64,000 nt of DNA from Alphaproteobacteria bacterium. GTDB lineage: Bacteria > Pseudomonadota > Alphaproteobacteria > Micavibrionales > Micavibrionaceae. Below the pieces are notes generated by a model, which worked only from the letters and a program-made list of their open reading frames with translations, was not told the DNA's origin and did no database searches. The stretch is from positions 1-64,000 of the forward strand of contig JAJFGW010000046.1 in NCBI GenBank assembly GCA_021775915.1, read 5' to 3'. This document shows positions 8,363 through 16,993 of this stretch, piece by piece; the first letter of the stretch is position 1; every line of letters begins with the position of its first letter. The position numbers and the translations under genes are program-made.

Positions 8363-9250
8363 TTACGCGGCCTGATTAAGCACCAGTGCATCCGAAGTAA
8401 GCGCTACGTAAGCCTGTTGTAATTGTTTTGTGATTTGACCGTATTTATACTTTTTATTATCAACCTGAATGACAGCGGTAACCTCTGCGGCAGTACCAGT
8501 AACAAAGACCTCGTCGGCAGAAAGTAAATCTTCGGGCGTAATGTTGTCTTCTTCTGCTTTTAAACCCATATCTTTTGCTAACTGCAAAATGGTTTGGCGC
8601 GTAATACCATTTAAACAAGACTCAGATTTGGGCGTTTTAAGAACACCATTAACAACGATGAATATATTAGACGCAGATGATTCTGCCACATAACCGTCCG
8701 GGTCAAGCATAACAGCATCGTCATATCCGGCATTATCGGCCTCTGTCTTTGCCAGTGTCCCCATGCAATAACTAGCTGCCGTTTTACTTTGAAGAGGGAT
8801 AAAATCTTCGCCGGGCCTTCTCCACCGTGAAACAAAAAGCTTTATACCACTCTGCGTGTCAAAATACGGAGGCCACTCCCAACAAGCCACGGCGCAATGG
8901 ACGGTACAGCCCTCCATAGACAGATCCATTCTTTCGCTACCCCGCCAGGCAATAGGACGTATATAGCCATCGGTAATGCCGTTTAAAAACAACATTTCCT
9001 TACAAACATCTTTAATTTCTTCAACGCTTTGGGAAATTTTAAAATTCAGTAATTCCGCAGATTTTTTAAGACGCATCGTGTGCTCATGCAGCCTAAATAT
9101 ATTTCCTTCATAAGACCTTATGCCTTCAAAAACACTGCCCCCATAATGCAAGCCCTGAGACAAAACATGATCAGTGGCATCCCTCCATGGTTTGATTTGA
9201 CCATCAATCCATATATAGCCGTCACGGTCATTGAAAGGTGTCGCGAACAT
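8363..9250 (-). CDS. ilvE: Branched-chain amino acid aminotransferase (class IV)
   Basis: PLP-dependent transaminase of fold type IV that interconverts Leu, Ile and Val with their 2-oxo acids, using glutamate/2-oxoglutarate. At 295 aa it has the normal length. It shows WIDGQIKPW at the start, HVLSQGLHYGGSVFEGIRSY (about 28-47), YIRPIAWRGS (about 96-105), the PLP lysine in LQSKTAASY (Lys156) and VAESSASNIFIV (Glu190), which together match bacterial IlvE rather than D-amino-acid transaminase or ADC lyase. It is the first gene of a three-gene minus-strand unit. A 20-bp lux-box-like palindrome lies 79-98 bp upstream of its ATG, with a candidate -10 GATATT at 9307-9302, so expression may respond to the adjacent LuxR. 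That would be unusual for an aminotransferase gene. Confidence 0.93.
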   Translation of the reverse strand: MFATPFNDRDGYIWIDGQIKPWRDATDHVLSQGLHYGGSVFEGIRSYEGNIFRLHEHTMRLKKSAELLNFKISQSVEEIKDVCKEMLFLNGITDGYIRPIAWRGSERMDLSMEGCTVHCAVACWEWPPYFDTQSGIKLFVSRWRRPGEDFIPLQSKTAASYCMGTLAKTEADNAGYDDAVMLDPDGYVAESSASNIFIVVNGVLKTPKSESCLNGITRQTILQLAKDMGLKAEEDNITPEDLLSADEVFVTGTAAEVTAVIQVDNKKYKYGQITKQLQQAYVALTSDALVLNQAA

Positions 9251-9301
9251 AAAACATCCTGTCTATTGCGCAAGCTCGTAATGAGCTAATTTTACAGGAT
9301 A

Positions 9302-9348
9302 AATATCCGCTAATCACGAACATGCATAAACTACCTACACGGGTAGTT
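9302..9348 (-). promoter_or_regulatory. lux-box-like operator and promoter of ilvE operon
   Basis: The perfect inverted repeat AACTACCTACACGGGTAGTT (arms AACTACC/GGTAGTT, 6-nt spacer) occupies 9329-9348. A -10-like GATATT lies at 9307-9302, centred 34 bp away, the distance at which LuxR-type activators overlap the -35 position. The same arms recur in front of luxI and of the dioxygenase gene. Binding by the neighbouring LuxR is inferred. Confidence 0.7.
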
Positions 9349-9382
9349 ATATGTAACTGACAGTTTTTAAAAAGAAAAATTA

Positions 9383-10135
9383 TTATATATTGATAAGACC
9401 ATTATGCAGCGCTTTAACAACAGCGGCCAATCGGTTTTGAGTTTTTAACTTTTTATGAATGTTAGTCATATGGTATTTCACACCATCTTCAGAAATATTT
9501 AACATCGTACCGATATCCCAAGAGCTCTTACCTTTAGCAACCCATTTTAAAATTTCGCGCTCTCTGTCAGATAAGTATATAACCTCTTTCTCTACATTCT
9601 CATTATGCATCAAACCACAATACGCAATGTAAAACTGCTGACTTAAAGCATTTAAAATCCAGGGAGCATTCTTATCCAGATTCGCCTTATCTGAACTACC
9701 GGCACCGACACCGGCTATTTCATTATTCGCCCCTCTTAAACTCACAGCAGCACCATTATTTAGACCTGCCTCAGCACCGCCGTAAAGACAATCCTTTTGC
9801 CGCTTCGTTAAGTCTTGAACAAGAGGAAGCTCATCCCATATAAAAGGGCCATTTCGTGCAAACATGAAGCAGCGCACAGGGTCACAATCTTCGTAACCCT
9901 TAGCAACATAATGCTTCATCCAATCATCAGGATAATTTTGTAACAGACCATGCCCAGCATCAAGTCCTAACTCAATGTGGTCCGTCATCAGGCTGAAAAT
10001 AAAGCGGTCATACCCGTAGCCCTGAAGAGATACTCTAAATATATCAAATAAATCATCCAGGCTATTGGTAGAATTCGTTTTTTCAATAAACTCTAAAAAG
10101 TCCACTGGCTTTTCCTTTTCAGTTGCATTAATCAC
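9383..10135 (-). CDS. LuxR-family quorum-sensing transcriptional regulator
   Basis: AHL-responsive activator with the classical two-domain layout in 250 aa. Residues 15-165 are the autoinducer-binding domain. They contain W72 and Y76 (DDWMKHYVAKGY), D85-P86 (CDPV) and W100 (PFIWDE), corresponding to the ligand-contacting Trp, Tyr, Asp and Trp of TraR/LasR-type receptors, which argues for true AHL binding. Residues 188-250 are the LuxR helix-turn-helix: LSDREREILKWVAKGKSSW, then NISEDGVKYHMTNIHKKL. Translation starts at GTG; the nearby ATG upstream runs into a stop. The gene lies 40 bp after the dioxygenase gene and is probably in the same transcript, which is headed by a lux-box-like site, so it may be autoregulated. 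The cognate synthase gene is divergently transcribed next door. Confidence 0.93.
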   Translation of the reverse strand: MINATEKEKPVDFLEFIEKTNSTNSLDDLFDIFRVSLQGYGYDRFIFSLMTDHIELGLDAGHGLLQNYPDDWMKHYVAKGYEDCDPVRCFMFARNGPFIWDELPLVQDLTKRQKDCLYGGAEAGLNNGAAVSLRGANNEIAGVGAGSSDKANLDKNAPWILNALSQQFYIAYCGLMHNENVEKEVIYLSDREREILKWVAKGKSSWDIGTMLNISEDGVKYHMTNIHKKLKTQNRLAAVVKALHNGLINI

Positions 10136-10175
10136 ACATAACGCAACCTACAGCAAGAAAAAACCACCGAAATAA

Positions 10176-11093
10176 TCAAGCTGTTTTTTTATGGCGCTCC
10201 GCCCACGACACGTCTTGATCGTCCCCATAATGTTTCTTTAAAAGCTCTTCGGCGTCTTTAGGCATGAAATCCTGAAAACTCACTCTCTGATTATCGTTAT
10301 GATCATCATCAAGACAAGCAATCGGATCTGTGCCGTCAACCATTCCAAGATTTGGCTTATGTACAAAGTACCCTATGAGCCTCTGTAGTGGCTCAGGCAT
10401 ATTTTGAGCGTCCTCTCTGGAAATAGCCAGATACTGGTTTTCCGCCTGACGCAACCACCCCAGACAATAACTTATAACAAGCCCTCTTCTCAGTTGATTA
10501 GATCTATTTTCGCCGCCGCCATGCACTGCAGACCCTAAATATATAAGGCACGAACCCTTAGGCATTTCGGCCTGAATGACCTCGTCCTCGGTCGCATCGC
10601 GATCACGGGGCCATTTATGACTACCGAGAACCATTTGTGTTGCACCATTCTCAATTGTGAAATCATCAACGGCCCACATCACATTTAACATTGACTGAGT
10701 ACCGGGGTGTTCAAATGGAAAAAGCGGGTCATCCGGATGAAGTATTTGCTTGCCTTCTCCCGGCTCAATAGAAATCAGCTGCGACAAATTTAACTGATAC
10801 TGATCGCAATTAGGCAATAAAAAATGATCCATGACATCAAGCACTGAACGATTAAGGGCCATAGATTGACAGATTTTTGATTTACCAACCATTCCACCGA
10901 CCCGCTTTGTATGAAAGCCGTGAAATAGTCCCTCGCATCTATCGACTTCAGCAAGCAAAGAGTCTGCCTCTTTATCCAGATAGTCCTGCTGCTTGTCATT
11001 TAATACGCCCTCTAGAACTATGGCACCATCCGCTTCTATCGCATTAATGATGTCAGTTGAGTTAGAATTAACGCCAAATCTCTGTAAACCCAT
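10176..11093 (-). CDS. Phytanoyl-CoA dioxygenase (PhyH)-family Fe(II)/2-oxoglutarate oxygenase
   Basis: Putative non-haem iron, 2-oxoglutarate-dependent hydroxylase. The cupin core is complete: H119-x-D121 (QILHPDDP) and distal H191 (GSAVHGGGENRS) as the iron triad, Arg202/203 in QLRRGLVISYC as the 2-oxoglutarate contact, and the family motif QMVLGSHKWP (about 153-162). The length (305 aa) fits. The ribosome binding site AAGGAGG is strong. Bacterial PhyH proteins hydroxylate many different small molecules or lipids, so the substrate cannot be assigned. Its position is telling: divergent from luxI, followed by luxR in the same direction, and with a lux-box-like palindrome 63-82 bp upstream of the start. 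It could modify the signal, its acyl precursor or a quorum-controlled metabolite; all three are inference. Confidence 0.88.
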   Translation of the reverse strand: MGLQRFGVNSNSTDIINAIEADGAIVLEGVLNDKQQDYLDKEADSLLAEVDRCEGLFHGFHTKRVGGMVGKSKICQSMALNRSVLDVMDHFLLPNCDQYQLNLSQLISIEPGEGKQILHPDDPLFPFEHPGTQSMLNVMWAVDDFTIENGATQMVLGSHKWPRDRDATEDEVIQAEMPKGSCLIYLGSAVHGGGENRSNQLRRGLVISYCLGWLRQAENQYLAISREDAQNMPEPLQRLIGYFVHKPNLGMVDGTDPIACLDDDHNDNQRVSFQDFMPKDAEELLKKHYGDDQDVSWAERHKKTA

Positions 11094-11128
11094 TGTATCC
11101 TCCTTCTTTGATATTCACTAAAAGGGGG

Positions 11129-11175
11129 ATTTTCGTCGAATCATTAGCGTTAATAAACTACCGATCGGGGTAGTG
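11129..11175 (-). promoter_or_regulatory. lux-box-like operator and promoter of the oxygenase-luxR unit
   Basis: AACTACCGATCGGGGTAGTG lies at 11156-11175 (CTACC/GGTAG arms, 6-nt spacer). A -10-like GAAAAT on the minus strand at 11134-11129 is centred 34 bp from the palindrome centre, the same geometry as the other two sites. It probably drives the dioxygenase gene and luxR. Confidence 0.7.
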
Positions 11176-11225
11176 CCCTATAAGTCAGGCTCTCAAAACA
11201 AGAAAGAAGCCATTTATTTTCACTT

Positions 11226-11272
11226 TGCTACCCGAGTCGGTAGTTTGTATGGAAAAAATAACGCGCTAAAAT
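11226..11272 (+). promoter_or_regulatory. lux-box-like operator and promoter of luxI
   Basis: The palindrome core CTACCCGAGTCGGTAG lies at 11228-11243 (20-mer 11226-11245). TAAAAT at 11267-11272 is a good -10 element, centred 34 bp from the palindrome centre. Placement fits LuxR-activated luxI promoters with the operator near -42, giving positive feedback. It differs from the ilvE site only at the arm tips and spacer. Confidence 0.75.
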
Positions 11273-11305
11273 TTTCAGATATAACTTCTGAGTTTGAGAA
11301 TTGAA

Positions 11306-11944
11306 ATGATTAAAGCTATTACACTAGAGAATGCCCACTTATCGGGTGGTGTTTTGCCGTCATTGTTTAGACTGCGTAAAAAAATGTTTGTTGATTTGCA
11401 AGGCTGGGAAATACCTACTTTCAACGGTATGGAATATGACGCCTATGATAATCCGGCAACAACCTATTTAGTCTACACAGATGAAAATGACAAAGCTCTG
11501 GGAATGGTTCGCCTGTACCCCACAGACCGCCAATATATGTTAAGTGATGTTTGGCCGGAAATCGTGGAATATATAGATCTACCAAAATCTATAAATATAT
11601 GGGAAGGCTCCAGATTTGTAATAGACAATGATTTATCACGAGAACTTAGAACGAAAATCAAACATGAACTTGTCTGTGCTTTTCTGGAGTTTGGGATCAG
11701 TAAAGATATAGAAGAGTATATTGGCGTGATGCCTCCTAAAATATGGGAGTCTGTATTTATTAACTCCGGCTGGCCTATCCAGAAGCTAGGAGAGACCATC
11801 TCCTTACCTGATGGTAGCGAAATTTATGCCGGCCAATTCAAAGTTTCAAAAGAACAACTGCTAAATGTTCGGAAAAAAACAGGAATTTATTACGACGTAC
11901 TTATTGAAGATCAGGATCAAAACCTAGAAAAAATGGTTGCGTAA
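11306..11944 (+). CDS. LuxI-family acyl-homoserine lactone synthase
   Basis: Makes an N-acyl-homoserine lactone from S-adenosylmethionine and an acyl donor (acyl-ACP or acyl-CoA), releasing methylthioadenosine. Counting from the ATG at 11306, the conserved autoinducer-synthase residues are present: Arg and Phe in RLRKKMFVD, Trp in LQGWE, MEYDAYD (acid residues of the SAM pocket), GMVRLYPTD and the E-x-x-R motif in IWEGSRFVI. I prefer this ATG, giving 212 aa beginning MIKAITLENAH, because LuxI proteins typically begin close to this point; a TTG four codons upstream also lies in frame. Ribosome binding is weak (GAG only). The acyl group cannot be read from sequence. The gene is divergent from the oxygenase-luxR unit and has its own lux-box-like site. 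Confidence 0.92.
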   Translation: MIKAITLENAHLSGGVLPSLFRLRKKMFVDLQGWEIPTFNGMEYDAYDNPATTYLVYTDENDKALGMVRLYPTDRQYMLSDVWPEIVEYIDLPKSINIWEGSRFVIDNDLSRELRTKIKHELVCAFLEFGISKDIEEYIGVMPPKIWESVFINSGWPIQKLGETISLPDGSEIYAGQFKVSKEQLLNVRKKTGIYYDVLIEDQDQNLEKMVA

Positions 11945-11947
11945 ATT

Positions 11948-12115
11948 ATGGGGCAAAAAATCACTGACCACGAAACCTCCAGCCCTCCTCTATTGCTGGA
12001 TTTTATTGAGCCGCTCGCATATCTACAATATAAAGCGACAGAAGAAGGACATAAAGACTTAGCAGACCGCTTACAGCTATGTGTTGACTTACTATATGAA
12101 AAGCTCCTGTTTTAG
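11948..12115 (+). CDS. 55-aa hypothetical protein downstream of luxI
   Basis: An ATG 3 bp after the luxI stop opens a 55-codon frame, MGQKITDHETSSPPLLLDFI and onward, with a helical C-terminal half (GHKDLADRLQLCVDLLYEKLLF). The tight spacing suggests translational coupling to luxI. There is no signal peptide and no known motif. I do not recognise it. It could be a small regulator of the synthase or receptor, but nothing in the sequence shows that. Confidence 0.5.
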   Translation: MGQKITDHETSSPPLLLDFIEPLAYLQYKATEEGHKDLADRLQLCVDLLYEKLLF

Positions 12116-12154
12116 CCGCTTCCTATAATAATAAAAAAAAGAGAAAGTAACATA

Positions 12155-12391
12155 TTGTCTAAACAGAATTGCTATATCGACAGACTTATAGGCTTTAATC
12201 TTTACGCTATTCGTAAGATAAAGGGATTCAGTCAAGAGGATATAGGGGGTATTTTAGGTGTTACATACCAACAAATACAAAAATATGAAGACGGTCACAG
12301 CAGAATAGACACTTCAAATCTTTATATTCTGAGTCAAAATCTAAATGTGCCCATCCTTGATTTTTTTCAGCCCAAGGACATTGGCAGATAA
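12155..12391 (+). CDS. XRE/Cro-family helix-turn-helix regulator (78 aa)
   Basis: A single-domain DNA-binding protein. The HTH_3 fold spans about residues 10-65: IGFNLYAIRKIKGFSQEDIG, LGVTYQQIQKYEDGHSRID as recognition helix region, and LYILSQNLNVPILDFF as the closing helix. These are diagnostic of the lambda repressor-like XRE family and resemble the small alphaproteobacterial regulators of the SinR-like group. It starts with TTG after GAGAAAG. It follows luxI and the 55-aa ORF on the same strand and may belong to the same transcript; its targets are unknown. Confidence 0.82.
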   Translation: MSKQNCYIDRLIGFNLYAIRKIKGFSQEDIGGILGVTYQQIQKYEDGHSRIDTSNLYILSQNLNVPILDFFQPKDIGR

Positions 12392-12499
12392 ACCTGCCTC
12401 TTGCTATCTCCATCAAAAATTCAAATAAAACTATACAATGGCACTTTCATTTGAATTTGTATCATTGAGAAATCGTACATAATATGTTCGGATGGTCAT

Positions 12500-13870
12500 A
12501 TGGACGCGCACATATACACCATCATAGGAATTTGTTCCTACGTTGCCATCCTCATATATATTGGTTGGCGAACAGGGCGCGCGCAAAACCATGAAGGCTT
12601 TGTGATTGGCAATAGAAATATTGGTATTTTTGCAACTGCGGCTTCTTTAAGTGTTGGGTGGCGTGATATTGCGCTTATGACATTTTGGATCAGCTTCTCC
12701 TACTCAAATGGTTTTGCCCTAACACTCTTTCTGCCCGCATTTTTTATACTAATGTGCGCTATGTCTATTCTGCTGCCTAAATTTAGAACAATTGCCGAAG
12801 AACGTAATTATGTGACACCAGGACAAATGATTGGTGACTATATTGGCAATAAATCGCGAATTATTTACGCCCTGTTGATTATGTTTGTGGGGGTTATGTT
12901 CGGCGCAGCACAGCTATTTGTAATGGGAAATATATTATCCGCCACTATAGGCGTTTCATCTGGCTGGACAATATCTCTTACCGCCGTAATTGTGTGTTTT
13001 TACTTATTGCGCGGAGGATACGCAAGCGTCATCCTGACTGACATCATACAGTTCTTTGTTGTCTTGTGCCTTTTGTTAATTCCAATTTTCATTCATGCGA
13101 GTCACGATAATATAACAAACTGGCAAAGCATAGGGTCTCTGGGGTGGTCTGAGGCCATAGCACTTTGCATTATGCCCTTCATGCTGGATACGTCCAATTC
13201 CAATATGTGGCAACGCATTTATTCCGCACGGGACGAACGAACGGTCAGACTCGCCCTTCCGCTGGCCGGTTTGTTTTTTTGTATATTAACCTTCTCTCTG
13301 ATCTATATAGGGATTACCCTTCAGGACATATTACCCAATGTACCGACGAGCGAGCTATTTACACTAATTTTTACAGCACAGGCTTTTCCGCCAATATTCC
13401 TATCGCTCATTCTCGTTGTTGTTTTTGCTATGGGAATGTCTACTCTTGATACATGGGTCTACCTGTTTTCAAGCACAATGATGCGTGACTTTATTCGAAC
13501 CAGCACAAAAACCTCAAAAGACCGCTATGTTCGTCAAACCCGCTTCATTACATCCTTTATGTTGCTTTTGGTGACCTTTGTCGCCCTTTCCTATGATAAT
13601 TTAGTGACAGTTTTAATGGGAATGCTCAGCGTTTATGGTGTTGCCACGCCTGTCTTCATTGTGATCATCTTTAGTTTACTGCCAAAAAATCTTCTTAACG
13701 ATATTGTTTTAAGCCTCATTACCGTCTTTTCGTTTTGCCTGTTTATTTACATGCAACTAACGGGGCAAATACAAACCTTTGCACAAACCTTAATACCCAC
13801 AGGCGCTGGATTTATTCTGACCGGGATATGGGTGGTTACGTACAAAGTGAAATTGCATTTTCAAGACTAA
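12500..13870 (+). CDS. Sodium:solute symporter (SSS family)
   Basis: A polytopic inner-membrane protein of 456 aa with about 12-13 hydrophobic helices and the SSS-family layout. The helix following GRAQNHEGFVIGNRNIG leads into the core bundle (TAASLSVGWRDIALMTFW); MIGDYIGNKSRIIYALL and WTISLTAVIVCFYLLRGGY resemble the PutP/PanF superfamily, and FAMGMSTLDTWVYLFSSTMM in the second half matches the region after the sixth core helix. It would import a solute with Na+. The substrate is not evident. It follows the quorum-sensing block with a gap of about 110 bp and converges on the chemoreceptor gene. Confidence 0.8.
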   Translation: MDAHIYTIIGICSYVAILIYIGWRTGRAQNHEGFVIGNRNIGIFATAASLSVGWRDIALMTFWISFSYSNGFALTLFLPAFFILMCAMSILLPKFRTIAEERNYVTPGQMIGDYIGNKSRIIYALLIMFVGVMFGAAQLFVMGNILSATIGVSSGWTISLTAVIVCFYLLRGGYASVILTDIIQFFVVLCLLLIPIFIHASHDNITNWQSIGSLGWSEAIALCIMPFMLDTSNSNMWQRIYSARDERTVRLALPLAGLFFCILTFSLIYIGITLQDILPNVPTSELFTLIFTAQAFPPIFLSLILVVVFAMGMSTLDTWVYLFSSTMMRDFIRTSTKTSKDRYVRQTRFITSFMLLLVTFVALSYDNLVTVLMGMLSVYGVATPVFIVIIFSLLPKNLLNDIVLSLITVFSFCLFIYMQLTGQIQTFAQTLIPTGAGFILTGIWVVTYKVKLHFQD

Positions 13871-13881
13871 TTAGATTGAAA

Positions 13882-15630
13882 TTAATTTTTGTCGCCTCGA
13901 ACCTGCGCGAGGAAAGAGCTTACAGCCTTTGCAAGGTTATCAGACAAACCAGCGATATCATCGGACGATGTTTTTAACATTTGCGCAGACTCCCCCGTAT
14001 CGTTAGCAGCCACCCGTACATCACCTATAACACTTGCCACCTGTTGCGCGGCAGTAGACACCTCTGAAATGTTCCTTGTAATCTCACCAATCACAGAATT
14101 CTGCTCCTCAACAGCGCTAGCCGTTCCTGCCGATGCCTGATCAATATCAGAAATATTACGGATGATTTCCTGCATCGCTTGGACAGAATCCTGTGTAGCG
14201 TCTTGAATTTCTGTAATTCTCGTTTCAATTTCCTCTGTTTTTTTGGCCGTTTCACTGGCTAGCTTTTTCACCTCATCAGCCACAACGGCAAAGCCTTTAC
14301 CAGATTCTCCGGCTCTGGCAGCCTCAATTGTTGCATTAAGGGCCAGCAAGTTTGTTTGTTCGGCAATATCCCTGATCGCCACCACAACGGTGCCAATATT
14401 ATTGGCTAGCTCATTCAGTTGATCAACCTTCTCACTCGTGCTGTTTGCACTCTCAGATGCTTGCCCGGCCTTCAAAGCCACGTCTGAAACTTGTTTGGAA
14501 ATTTCCTGCGCACTTGCCGTCATTTCTTCCGTGGCCGAGGCTACAGTCCCCGCATTTGCACTCGTCTCTTCAGCCGCCGAAGCCACAGACGCACTTGCCT
14601 CCTGTGTCTTAGTGGCCGTACCCTCCATACCATTCGAGGCGCCCTGAAGCTTTTCAGCAGCAACAGCTAAATTTTTAATTGTGCTTCCCACTTGGGAATC
14701 AAACTGATCTGCCATTTCCTCCATGGCTTGCTTCTTTTCACTTTCAGAACGCGCCTCAAGGGCTTTTTGCTCCTTTCTCAGCTTTTCTGTTTCCAGAGAA
14801 TTTTCTTTAAATACCTGCAAAGCCAGTGCCATACGGCCAATTTCATCCTGATTAGAAGCATAAGGAACGTCTATTGCATTATTTCCATCAGCAAGCTCTT
14901 TCATTTTACTCGTTATATTAATAATAGGGCGCGCGATAAAACGGTTAGAACTCCAGATAAGGAAGATAAGGGTCAGTATGGAAGACAAGGAAGCGATGAC
15001 AGAAACATCGTTCATAGTTTTCGCCTGCAAATTAATATCCGCCATGTTGAATTCCAGTGCAGACTGACTTTTTTCCATCATTTCATCTGTATAGCCAAGA
15101 AGTTTTTCCAGCTCATTTGCCATGCTTTCAGCCGCACCATCGAATTCACCCATCATGATATTTCCTGTTTGAGGGCCTCCCCGAACGTAAGCCTTAGCCA
15201 TTTTTCTTCCGGTTTCATAGTAGACAGGAAAAACCTTTATTGAAGAATTCAGAGCAGCAACAATATCATCCAGATGATTTCTTTCTGCTATTTCCAGAGC
15301 TTGTTGTGTATTCTTCTGGAACAATTCAGCTTGCTCCGCCGCCATATCATAACCGTCATTCAACCCATCAAGCCCGCGCGTAGCCGATATATCCGTCAAC
15401 CATTGCTGAACCTGTATAATATTAATCTGAATATTTTTAACGAGCTGGATAAGCGGTACAACATCTTCCAGCACCACAGTCGTCTCCACCTGCATACTAG
15501 CAAGGGAGTTTGCCTGATGTTTAATGTTTGTAAATATTGTAATAAAACCGAATATCAATACGGCAAATAGAAGCCCTGATATCAGCATATTCTTTTTATT
15601 GATAGACAGATTACTAAGAAGATTAAACAT
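13882..15630 (-). CDS. Methyl-accepting chemotaxis protein
   Basis: Transmembrane chemoreceptor of 582 aa. It has a cytoplasmic start, TM1 at about 14-34, a periplasmic helical-bundle sensor of about 170 residues, TM2 at about 205-226 ([16 protein letters not shown]), a HAMP domain ([17 protein letters not shown]), and the cytoplasmic signalling coiled coil. The highly conserved hairpin tip [20 protein letters not shown] binds CheA/CheW, and [13 protein letters not shown] follows. Coiled-coil Ala-, Ser- and Glu-rich flanks carry plausible methylation sites ([14 protein letters not shown]). There is no clear C-terminal CheR-tethering pentapeptide. The ligand is unknown. It implies a motile, chemotactic organism, although no flagellar genes lie in this window. 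Confidence 0.95.
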   Translation of the reverse strand: MFNLLSNLSINKKNMLISGLLFAVLIFGFITIFTNIKHQANSLASMQVETTVVLEDVVPLIQLVKNIQINIIQVQQWLTDISATRGLDGLNDGYDMAAEQAELFQKNTQQALEIAERNHLDDIVAALNSSIKVFPVYYETGRKMAKAYVRGGPQTGNIMMGEFDGAAESMANELEKLLGYTDEMMEKSQSALEFNMADINLQAKTMNDVSVIASLSSILTLIFLIWSSNRFIARPIINITSKMKELADGNNAIDVPYASNQDEIGRMALALQVFKENSLETEKLRKEQKALEARSESEKKQAMEEMADQFDSQVGSTIKNLAVAAEKLQGASNGMEGTATKTQEASASVASAAEETSANAGTVASATEEMTASAQEISKQVSDVALKAGQASESANSTSEKVDQLNELANNIGTVVVAIRDIAEQTNLLALNATIEAARAGESGKGFAVVADEVKKLASETAKKTEEIETRITEIQDATQDSVQAMQEIIRNISDIDQASAGTASAVEEQNSVIGEITRNISEVSTAAQQVASVIGDVRVAANDTGESAQMLKTSSDDIAGLSDNLAKAVSSFLAQVRGDKN

Positions 15631-15685
15631 AGTCAGGCTTCCTTCCTGGAAAAGATCCGCTCTTCTGAGCAGAATCTATTTAATA

Positions 15686-16777
15686 TTAAAATTCATATGT
15701 GTACGCAATCAATCCGCCAATAATATCTGTATCAATACCGGCTTCTTCACTGCCCCTGTACCCAAGGTCAACTGTAATACCACTTTCAAACTCATAACCC
15801 GCGGAAAACTGATACACGTGATCGTCGACATCCGGCCCGCCGGTAACATCAGTATCCCGCCCCGTGTAAGAGGCCGAAAAATTCCAGCTATCATATATAG
15901 TTAACGCTAAAGACGTTGTTATATAGTTAACATCATCATCCGTTCCATCAATATCATTAATATTGACCCATTCAGCCAGCACCTCTGCACCAACATCATT
16001 ACCAACCGGAAAAGCATAATTAACCCCGACAACATAGCCACTTTCCCTATCCAGCCCTACATCAACATCACCCTCTGACTGATTGCGATACCCTAAATGC
16101 GTATTTAAGCTTTCAATGCCCGCGAATTTCTCACTATCCAGCGTCACAGAATAAGATGATAAATCCTCCGTATTGCTGATACCCCCATCACTTTTATCAA
16201 CTTCGCCACGCCTTGTTATCGTTGATTCAGACAAAAATGTTGTATCAGCAAAAAAGCTGTTACCCGTGATTGTATGGTCTCCCGTTTGTTCGGTGCCAAA
16301 TGTGTAGCTACCGCCAAGTCCAATACGCTCCACAACCTCATAATCTTCGGCAAAATCAACACCCCAGATGCCGGGCGCCAGATCCCATGCCGTACCGAAT
16401 GACGGATTAAACTTTCCGGCAAACAGACTGAAATCATTCCCTGTATAAGAGAGCTTTAACTCCTCTGCATACAGGCCCTCATTATCAAAGAAAGTATCGT
16501 CACCGGGATCGGTCCCCTGCACAGGTTCAAAAACCAAAGATGCCTCAATCGCCAAACCTTCCGTAAGCGTAAGGACCAGATAAGGCGCGATAGTTGTAAA
16601 CAAAGTATTTACCTCCGCGTCCGCATCATCTGTATCAAAAGCCCAATCATTTTGGACCTCAAACGAAATTTCCCCATGAAACTCAGGGGCAAATGTCTGC
16701 GCCTTTACGTTTTGTATTGTTCCTGCAAACATCGTCGCCAGTAAAATGCTCGTCAATAAAACATCTCTATTCTTCAT
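15686..16777 (-). CDS. Outer-membrane porin-like beta-barrel protein
   Basis: A 363-aa secreted protein with a Sec signal peptide (MKNRDVLLTSILLATMFAG, cleavage after about residue 26, near VKAQ-TF). The body alternates short beta strands and acidic loops rich in Asp, Gly, Thr and Ser, and it ends in YTYEF, the aromatic C-terminal signature recognised by the BAM machinery. Strand motifs such as ELKLSYTGNDFSLFAGKFNP and FGTAWDLAPGIWG resemble the carbohydrate or phosphate-selective porin superfamily. The protein lacks an OmpA-like domain. It lies 55 bp upstream of the chemoreceptor on the same strand. Specificity is unknown. Confidence 0.75.
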   Translation of the reverse strand: MKNRDVLLTSILLATMFAGTIQNVKAQTFAPEFHGEISFEVQNDWAFDTDDADAEVNTLFTTIAPYLVLTLTEGLAIEASLVFEPVQGTDPGDDTFFDNEGLYAEELKLSYTGNDFSLFAGKFNPSFGTAWDLAPGIWGVDFAEDYEVVERIGLGGSYTFGTEQTGDHTITGNSFFADTTFLSESTITRRGEVDKSDGGISNTEDLSSYSVTLDSEKFAGIESLNTHLGYRNQSEGDVDVGLDRESGYVVGVNYAFPVGNDVGAEVLAEWVNINDIDGTDDDVNYITTSLALTIYDSWNFSASYTGRDTDVTGGPDVDDHVYQFSAGYEFESGITVDLGYRGSEEAGIDTDIIGGLIAYTYEF

Positions 16778-16993
16778 ATCACTCTCAAAATTATAAATAA
16801 CACTACTTCTGCCCCAACTCTACACGCAAAATAGAAGAAATATTAGAGTTAAAAACAGCTCTTAAAAAAAACCGCCCGCACCAAAGCATCCAGAGAACTC
16901 TCGAATACACAGATATGCACCTCAACTAAGTCCCTATCATTGACCTTAAAATTTTTATGTATTGATGTTATACATTAAAGAGTTCGTGATTTT

